A stretch of 6,581 bases of DNA. Origin: Thermodesulfobacteriota bacterium. GTDB taxonomy: Bacteria > Desulfobacterota > Desulfocorpusculales > Desulfocorpusculum. Position numbers and translations under genes: made by a program. The stretch is from positions 1 to 6,581 of the forward strand of contig JAPWUY010000109.1 of NCBI GenBank assembly GCA_028275295.1, read 5' to 3'. Below, piece after piece: positions 1 to 6,581 of the stretch. Under the pieces are notes generated by a model. That model made no database searches. It was not told where the DNA came from and saw only the letters and a list, made by a program, of their open reading frames with translations. How positions within the stretch are numbered: the stretch's first letter is position 1; every line of letters starts with the position of its first letter.

Positions 1-982
1 TATGGAGTTCCAATATGTCGCCATCCTCCAGGGGGAAGTCAAGATGGACCCGCTGGCCATCGTGCTTGTTCCTCCCCCATATCCTCGCGAACTTGAGCTT
101 CTCCACGAAATCCTTGTGTATCTCCTCTGCGAAATCCGCCACAGTGCTTCCCTCAGGTAGTATGACCGGATCCTGGAGATCCGGCTCCTTTCCCGGAACC
201 TTGGTATAGGCCCTTATGATTCTCAGACTGCGGAATGTGGCCTCTGCGAGCCTATCCAGACCCTCGCCCGTCACCGCCGACACAGGAAAAACCGGAAACC
301 TGTCGCCACAGAACTCGTACAGAATCTCCAGGTGATCCTTGGCCTTGGGAATGTCCACCTTGTTGGCGACAAGCAAGGATCTTTTGAGAAGTCTGTCCTC
401 CTCGTCCTCGTAATCTCCCGTTCCTATTGGCCGTATGCTAGCCCTATCCAGAGCCTCGAGGACCATTTCCAGGTCTTGGAGGAGGTCATCGCTGCTCACG
501 TCTATGACCAGCCATAGGACGTTGGCGTTTCTCAAAATGGCATAGACCCATGGCTCCGTGAGCTCCGGATGTATCGGAGGAATGTCCACAAGTTGGATTC
601 TCACATTCTCGTAAACCATCATCCCTGCCAGGGGCACCCTCGTTGTGAAAGGGTAGTCGGCAACATCTGCCTTGGCACTCGTCAGGGCCCTGAGCAGACT
701 GGACTTCCCTGAATTGGGAGGTCCAGCTAGGACGCTTTGTCCTGCCCCAGCTTTTTCGACAAAATATTGGTCAGCTCTCCTGGATGCAGCGGGCTTGGAG
801 GCCGCCTCTTTTCTCAAGAGGGAGATCTTCCTCCTCAGTTCCCCCTGGAGCCTGTCCGTGCCCTTGTGCTTGGGCATTATACGGAGCATCTCCTCGAGGG
901 CCTGTATCTTCTCCTGAGGGCTCCGAGCTAATCTGTAACGTTTTTCCGCCTCGAAATATTGGGGGGGGAGATTGGCAGGCAC
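1..982 (-). CDS. TGS-domain GTPase of the DRG/Obg class, C-terminus cut by the window edge
   Basis: Reading leftward from a GTG at 982-980 there is an open frame of 327 complete codons with no stop before base 1; only the last residues are missing. Residues 1-60 are a charged helical region. The GTPase domain follows: G1 GPPNSGKS at 87-94, a YPFTT switch I at 110-114, G3 DIPP at 133-136, G4 NKVD at 207-210 and a probable G5 SA at 235-236. A TGS domain covers about 257-327 and ends in the usual DGDILELH. Known: DRG/Obg-class GTPases bind ribosomes or RNA, and TGS is a small nucleic-acid/protein interaction domain. Inferred: a cytoplasmic, translation-related GTPase of unknown exact role. G3 carries Pro where DRG and Obg have Gly, and the DRG segment after G3 is absent, so it belongs to a divergent subfamily, not true DRG. 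The start is fixed by an AGGAGGAG ribosome site and a promoter just upstream. It is divergent from the LPS operon and shows no functional tie to it. Confidence 0.9.
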   Translation of the reverse strand, partial: MPANLPPQYFEAEKRYRLARSPQEKIQALEEMLRIMPKHKGTDRLQGELRRKISLLRKEAASKPAASRRADQYFVEKAGAGQSVLAGPPNSGKSSLLRALTSAKADVADYPFTTRVPLAGMMVYENVRIQLVDIPPIHPELTEPWVYAILRNANVLWLVIDVSSDDLLQDLEMVLEALDRASIRPIGTGDYEDEEDRLLKRSLLVANKVDIPKAKDHLEILYEFCGDRFPVFPVSAVTGEGLDRLAEATFRSLRIIRAYTKVPGKEPDLQDPVILPEGSTVADFAEEIHKDFVEKLKFARIWGRNKHDGQRVHLDFPLEDGDILELH

Positions 983-992
983 AGCTGTGAAT

Positions 993-1000
993 CTCCTCCT
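993..1000 (-). promoter_or_regulatory. Strong ribosome binding site of the TGS GTPase gene
   Basis: On the minus strand the sequence reads AGGAGGAG, ending 10 bases before the GTG at 982-980. This near-perfect Shine-Dalgarno decides the GTG start. Translation from there gives the family-like N-terminus VPANLPPQYFEAEKR. Confidence 0.8.
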
Positions 1001-1014
1001 TCGAGTCTGAAGAA

Positions 1015-1043
1015 ATCATAGGGATCCACGGCTTTCCAGTCAA
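1015..1043 (-). promoter_or_regulatory. Sigma70-type promoter for the TGS GTPase gene
   Basis: Read on the minus strand: -35 TTGACT (plus 1038-1043), a 17-base spacer (1021-1037), and -10 TATGAT (plus 1015-1020). The spacing is optimal and each box differs from consensus at one position. The predicted transcript start is near 1008, giving a leader of about 26 bases that contains the AGGAGGAG ribosome site. Seen in sequence; activity is inferred. Confidence 0.7.
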
Positions 1044-1051
1044 CCCGCGCC

Positions 1052-1079
1052 TTGACACCGATGAAGGGTCTGGTATAGT
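1052..1079 (+). promoter_or_regulatory. Extended -10 sigma70-type promoter for the kdsB-lptB operon
   Basis: The -35 box is a perfect TTGACA (1052-1057). A 16-base spacer (1058-1073) leads to TATAGT at 1074-1079, preceded by TG plus one base (1071-1073), which makes an extended -10. The predicted transcript start is near 1086, so kdsB would have a leader of only about 20 bases. A TTG at 1080 that extends the kdsB frame lies before this start point, which argues against it as the initiation codon. No second good promoter was noticed in the tight gene chain downstream, though internal promoters were not searched for systematically. Confidence 0.72.
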
Positions 1080-1106
1080 TTGGAGAAACGCGCCCCTGGT
1101 GACAGG

Positions 1107-3544
<2,438 letters not shown>

Positions 3545-3545
3545 G

Positions 3546-4415
3546 GTGGACCCTGAGGTCTCGGAATTGAAGGTGGGACCTCTCCGGTTGAAAAAAGGGG
3601 GACCATTGTTCCTCATCGCGGGACCCTGTGTGATAGAGTCTCGCGAGCAGACAATGGAGATAGCTTCCTTTCTCACCGAGGTCTGCAGGGATCTTTCCAT
3701 CCCTCTGATTTTCAAGTCCTCGTACGATAAGGCCAATAGGACCTCGGTCTCCTCCTTCAGGGGCCCTGGCCTGAGCCGAGGGCTGGAGATTCTGGCCGAG
3801 GTCAGAGAGACTCTGGGCATTCCTGTGGTCTCGGATGTCCACTGCAGGACAGAGGTGGAGCCAGCATCCAAGGTGTTGGACTTGATACAGATTCCAGCCT
3901 TTCTTTGCAGACAGACGGATCTTCTCATCGCGGCTGCGAGGAGTGGTCTTCCAGTGAATGTCAAGAAAGGCCAATTTCAGGCTCCATGGGACATGCTCCC
4001 AGTGGTAGAGAAGATAAGGCACGCTGGAAACAACATGGTCATGATATCCGAGAGGGGCACCTGTTTCGGGTACAATAACCTGGTAGTGGATTTTCGCTCC
4101 CTCCTCATTCTGAGGAGGATGGGGGTGTTTGTGGTCTTCGACGGCACTCACAGTGTGCAGCTCCCCGGAGGCCTGGGATGCTCATCGGGAGGCCAGAGGG
4201 AGTTCATAGGGCCCTTGGCCAGGGCAGCAGTGGCCGTTGGGGTCGATGGGGTCTTTCTGGAGGTCCATCCAGACCCGGACAAGGCCCTGTGCGATGGCCC
4301 CAATAGCCTTGCCCTCGGCAAACTGAGGGGACTGCTGGAAGAGATTTGCCAAATCCACGAGCTTCTGAGGAGTGGAGGGGGTCTTGGAGGAGGAGATAGT
4401 CAGGAAGTCCCTTGA
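3546..4415 (+). CDS. kdsA: 3-deoxy-8-phosphooctulonate synthase (Kdo-8-phosphate synthase), metal-dependent type
   Basis: From the GTG at 3546 the protein has 289 residues, close to the family's usual 280. It condenses phosphoenolpyruvate with arabinose-5-phosphate to Kdo-8-phosphate in the cytoplasm. Family motifs run in order: LFLIAGPCVIES (21-32), IFKSSYDKANRTS (55-67), SFRGPGL (70-76), IQIPAFLCRQTDLL (114-127), VNVKKGQF (137-144), FGYNNLVVD (174-182), FDGTHSVQLPGG (198-209), EVHPDPDKALCDGPNSL (239-255). Cys28 in AGPC stands where the metal-independent E. coli enzyme has Asn. With His202, Glu239 and Asp250 it forms the probable metal site, so this is the metal-dependent class. The in-frame ATG at 3528 would add six residues and overlap pyrG, but lacks a ribosome site. 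The C-terminus ends in a Gly-rich tail (GGGLGGGDSQEVP) encoded in the overlap with kdsD. Confidence 0.94.
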   Translation: MDPEVSELKVGPLRLKKGGPLFLIAGPCVIESREQTMEIASFLTEVCRDLSIPLIFKSSYDKANRTSVSSFRGPGLSRGLEILAEVRETLGIPVVSDVHCRTEVEPASKVLDLIQIPAFLCRQTDLLIAAARSGLPVNVKKGQFQAPWDMLPVVEKIRHAGNNMVMISERGTCFGYNNLVVDFRSLLILRRMGVFVVFDGTHSVQLPGGLGCSSGGQREFIGPLARAAVAVGVDGVFLEVHPDPDKALCDGPNSLALGKLRGLLEEICQIHELLRSGGGLGGGDSQEVP

Positions 4416-5370
4416 GAGTGCAAAAAGGGTCCTGGAAATAGAGTCCAGGGCCATAAGGGACTTGGTGAATAACCTCGGGGTGGAGTTTGGCCGTGCTGTG
4501 AGCCTGATGTTCAGGTGCCAGGGAAAGGTGATCCTGTCGGGAGTTGGCAAATCGGGTCACGTGGCAAGGAAGATAGCCTCCACCCTCTCTAGTACTGGGA
4601 CTCCTTCCCTCTTCCTCCATCCAGCCGAAGGAGTCCACGGGGACTTGGGGATGGCCACCTCAGAGGACGTATTCCTCTTCATATCCCACAGTGGATGTAG
4701 TGAGGAGGTGCTGCAACTGGTCCCATTTGTGAAGAGACTCGGCTGCCCTGTGATATCCATAACAGGGAGCAAGGGTTCACCCCTTGCCCGGGCAAGCGAT
4801 GTGGCGGTGATAGTGGAGGTCAAGGAAGAGGCCTGTCCTCTTGGGCTAGCGCCCACAGCAAGCACAACGGCCACCTTGGCTGTTGGGGACGCCATGGCCA
4901 TTGCCCTTTTGGAGCTAAGGGGGTTCACCCCTTCGGATTTCGCCAGATTGCACCCGGGTGGGAGATTGGGGAAGAGGCTCCTCCTCAGGGTCTCGGATCT
5001 CATGCACACAGGCGAAAGCATCCCCCTTGTCCACAAGGACACCTGCATGAGGGATGCGATCCTGGAGATAACCTCAAAAGGACTAGGGGTCACAGGGGTT
5101 CTGGATGACTCGGGGAAACTCATCGGGGTCATCACAGATGGAGATCTGAGAAGGGGTCTCCAGAGGGGCAATCATATGTTGGAAGAGCCTGCCTCGGCTG
5201 TCATGACCTGCAACCCCAAGTGCATTTCCGCAAGCTCCCTCGCAGTGGATGCCCTGAACAAGATGCAAAGACATGCCATTACCTCGCTTTTCGTCTACGA
5301 TGGGGATGATGAGAGGGAAGTCGCAGGGGTGATCCACCTTCACGATCTGTTGAGGGCTGGTGTGGTGTGA
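4372..5370 (+). CDS. kdsD: Arabinose-5-phosphate isomerase (KdsD/KpsF/GutQ family)
   Basis: 332 residues, matching the 328-residue E. coli enzyme, with the same closing HxHDLLRAGVV. It interconverts ribulose-5-phosphate and arabinose-5-phosphate, feeding KdsA. An N-terminal SIS sugar-isomerase domain spans about 35-175: GVGKSGHVARKIA (57-69), STGTPSLFLHPAEGVHGDLG (74-93), EACPLGLAPTASTTATL (153-169). Two CBS domains follow, about 205-265 and 275-330. Residues corresponding to the known E. coli active-site set are present: Lys60, Glu112, Glu153 and His194 (LHPGG). One local difference is SHSGCSEE at 105-112, where E. coli has SNSGESSE. The start is the least certain in the operon. GTG at 4372 gives the best length but overlaps kdsA by 44 bases and its GAGG is very close; TTG at 4384 is an alternative. 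The stop overlaps lptC in TGATG. Confidence 0.93.
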   Translation: MEGVLEEEIVRKSLESAKRVLEIESRAIRDLVNNLGVEFGRAVSLMFRCQGKVILSGVGKSGHVARKIASTLSSTGTPSLFLHPAEGVHGDLGMATSEDVFLFISHSGCSEEVLQLVPFVKRLGCPVISITGSKGSPLARASDVAVIVEVKEEACPLGLAPTASTTATLAVGDAMAIALLELRGFTPSDFARLHPGGRLGKRLLLRVSDLMHTGESIPLVHKDTCMRDAILEITSKGLGVTGVLDDSGKLIGVITDGDLRRGLQRGNHMLEEPASAVMTCNPKCISASSLAVDALNKMQRHAITSLFVYDGDDEREVAGVIHLHDLLRAGVV

Positions 5371-5951
5371 TGCCGAGGAAATGGGCCACCGTTGCACTAA
5401 TTTGCCTCATGGCGTGGCTCTATGCTGCGACGAGGCCTCAAGCCAAAGAGGCCGAGAAAGAGGACTCTTCCAGGGAGCTCGAGACTCACGTTCAGATAAA
5501 GGGTGTTCACTTCCAAGAGTTCGGGGAGTCCGGTCTAACCGTGGAGCTCTGGTCTTCATCTGGCAAGTATTCGAGGAGGGGTGAGAGCTTGGAGTTGGAG
5601 GAGGTGAAGGTTCTAGTCCCGAGTGGAAGCGGTCAGTCCAAGAAGACGATGGAGCTTACGGGAAAAAGGGGGAATGTGCAACTGGAAGAGAAGCTTGTCA
5701 CAGTAAGAGGCGATGTCCAGGTTGTCACAGAGGATGGTTATGAGCTCCAAACCGATGAGGCCTCTTACAGTTACGAGACCAGGGAAATAGAGGGATCGGG
5801 GCCCGTGAAGGTCATTGGGCCTGAGGGCACGACAACGGGAGTTGGCTTCCACGTGTGGGTGGAAGAGAAGGTGGTGCTCGTGCACCGTTCAGTGGAGACC
5901 ATCTTGGAGCCAGGGGCGATCCAGAGGGCGAAGGAGAAGCTCAAGGAATGA
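5370..5951 (+). CDS. lptC: LPS export system periplasmic protein LptC
   Basis: A 193-residue protein of the length expected for LptC. Residues 4-20 form one hydrophobic segment after a short basic start (MPRKW), which fits the single inner-membrane anchor of LptC; the rest would be periplasmic. The body is beta-rich with the alternating pattern of the LptC/OstA fold, including LTGKRGNVQLEEKLVTVRGD (96-115), DGYELQTDEASYSYETREIEGSGPV (122-146) and GTTTGVGF (153-160). Known: LptC receives LPS from the LptB2FG extractor and hands it to LptA. LptC is poorly conserved in sequence, so the call also rests on position between kdsD and lptA. The ATG shares one base with the kdsD stop; a GTG one codon earlier (5367) is also possible. 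No kdsC gene lies between kdsD and this gene. Confidence 0.86.
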   Translation: MPRKWATVALICLMAWLYAATRPQAKEAEKEDSSRELETHVQIKGVHFQEFGESGLTVELWSSSGKYSRRGESLELEEVKVLVPSGSGQSKKTMELTGKRGNVQLEEKLVTVRGDVQVVTEDGYELQTDEASYSYETREIEGSGPVKVIGPEGTTTGVGFHVWVEEKVVLVHRSVETILEPGAIQRAKEKLKE

Positions 5952-6457
5952 GGTGGAGCTCTCTGATTCTTCTCGTTATGTTCGCCAGCCTATCTCTTCC
6001 CAGGTGGGCTTGGCCTTTGGATCCAGCCCAATGGGAAAAGAAAGACAAGGAGCTTGCCGAAAGTCCCACAGTGGTCACAGCCGAGAGCATGGAGATAAGG
6101 CTAGAAGAGAGCCTCGTTCGCTATAGGGGAAATGTCAGGGTGAGACAGCCAAGATATCTCCTGGATGCTCAGGAAATGGAGCTCAGGTGGGATCCAGAAA
6201 CCCGAAAGATCAAGCAGCTTTTGGCCAAGGGAAAGGTGAGGATGGAGACCGAGGATGCAACAGGGAGTTGTGGGTTGGCCTTGGTGGACCTGGAAAAGGA
6301 GATCATAGAGATGACCGAACACCCCAAAATGGTCCAAGGTGGTGAACATGTGGAAGGGGAGAAGATAGTGTATTCCATCAGGGCGAGGAGGAGCACGGTC
6401 TTGGGCGGAAAGGAGAGGAGAGTTCGAACGCTGGTCGTTCCGGGGGGGACCAAATGA
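5948..6457 (+). CDS. lptA: LPS transport periplasmic protein LptA (OstA-like)
   Basis: A 169-residue protein with a clear signal peptide (MRWSSLILLVMFASLSLP, cleavage probably near residues 20-24) and an OstA/LptA beta-jellyroll domain beginning at SPTVVTAESMEIRLEES (39-55). Repeating short strands follow, such as RYRGNVRVRQPRYLLDAQEMEL (58-79), IKQLLAKGKVRMETEDATG (88-106) and VVPGG near the end. Known: LptA molecules form the periplasmic bridge carrying LPS from LptC to LptD. The start overlaps the lptC stop (ATGA). AAGGAG at 5931-5936 is a plausible ribosome site, 11 bases upstream. The frame is open back into lptC, but those upstream residues are a shadow reading and would bury the signal peptide. 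Confidence 0.9.
   Translation: MRWSSLILLVMFASLSLPRWAWPLDPAQWEKKDKELAESPTVVTAESMEIRLEESLVRYRGNVRVRQPRYLLDAQEMELRWDPETRKIKQLLAKGKVRMETEDATGSCGLALVDLEKEIIEMTEHPKMVQGGEHVEGEKIVYSIRARRSTVLGGKERRVRTLVVPGGTK
6442..6448 (+). promoter_or_regulatory. G-run acting as probable ribosome binding site of lptB
   Basis: Seven consecutive G bases end five bases before the lptB ATG at 6454, inside the last codons of lptA. The run can pair partly with the anti-Shine-Dalgarno. It is the only purine-rich candidate at the right distance. Confidence 0.4.
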
Positions 6458-6581
6458 ACAATCCCCAGGGAGGGGTCCTAGAGGCCAAGGGGCTGACAAA
6501 GACATTCGGCTCCAGGACGGTCGTGAAGGGAGTCCATCTCCATGCTTGTCAAGGGGAGATAGTGGGTCTTCTCGGGCCCAA
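6454..6581 (+). CDS. lptB: LPS export ABC transporter ATP-binding protein LptB, 5' part only
   Basis: Forty-two codons are visible before the window ends. They read LEAKGLTKTFGSRTVVKGVHLH followed by GEIVGLLGP, the opening strands and first half of the Walker A motif of an ABC ATPase; the NGAGKT part lies beyond the edge. The fragment alone would fit many ABC ATPases. Its place directly after lptA, overlapping it by ATGA, makes LptB by far the likeliest. Known: LptB is the cytoplasmic ATPase that powers LPS extraction by LptFG. Confidence 0.9.
   Translation, partial: MNNPQGGVLEAKGLTKTFGSRTVVKGVHLHACQGEIVGLLGP

Noticed and set aside
15..931. Plus-strand open frames opposite the GTPase gene
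   Set aside because: They are antisense to a gene with complete G1, G3, G4 and TGS motifs and show no family resemblance.
1038..1057. The inverted repeat AGTCAA-N8-TTGACA as a repressor operator
   Set aside because: Both halves are fully explained as -35 boxes of the two divergent promoters; a regulator site cannot be claimed from the sequence alone.
1080..1106. TTG at 1080 as the kdsB start
   Set aside because: It directly follows the -10 box (1074-1079) and precedes the predicted transcript start near 1086. The nine extra residues are not part of the KdsB family N-terminus.
5855..5947. Upstream extension of the lptA frame into lptC
   Set aside because: It would place 31 charged residues ahead of an obvious signal peptide, and the ATGA junction at 5948 is standard.

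Overview
The window looks like a chromosomal segment of a Gram-negative, LPS-making bacterium. Gene content and order (kdsB-pyrG-kdsA-kdsD-lptC-lptA-lptB), together with a TGS-domain GTPase of the DRG/Obg class, resemble the former Deltaproteobacteria (Desulfobacterota). That placement is an inference from gene order and protein style, not from a search. Arginine is often written AGG/AGA and isoleucine often ATA, a habit common in thermophiles, so a thermophilic relative is possible.

Layout. From 1 to 982, on the minus strand, lies a nearly complete TGS-domain GTPase whose last few codons fall off the left edge. From 983 to 1106 is the only intergenic space. It holds two divergent sigma70-type promoters whose -35 boxes are 8 bp apart, one for the GTPase and one for the large plus-strand operon. 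From 1107 to the right edge, seven plus-strand genes follow with essentially no space between them: kdsB (1107-1865), pyrG (1862-3544), kdsA (about 3546-4415), kdsD/kpsF (about 4372-5370), lptC (5370-5951), lptA (5948-6457) and the beginning of lptB (6454 onward). Four junctions are ATGA or TGATG stop/start overlaps, one is a one-base gap and one is a longer overlap of about 44 bases.

How the genes work together. KdsD isomerises ribulose-5-phosphate to arabinose-5-phosphate. KdsA condenses this with phosphoenolpyruvate to Kdo-8-phosphate, a phosphatase (KdsC, not present here) releases Kdo, and KdsB activates Kdo with CTP to CMP-Kdo. PyrG makes the CTP. LptC, LptA and LptB belong to the machine that moves finished LPS from the inner membrane across the periplasm. 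The operon thus joins synthesis of the inner-core sugar of LPS, supply of its activating nucleotide, and LPS export.

No mobile element, CRISPR array, tRNA, rRNA or plainly new system is visible. The points most worth checking are the back-to-back promoter pair, the absence of kdsC from its usual place, unusual residues at conserved positions in KdsB, and the atypical G3 motif of the GTPase.
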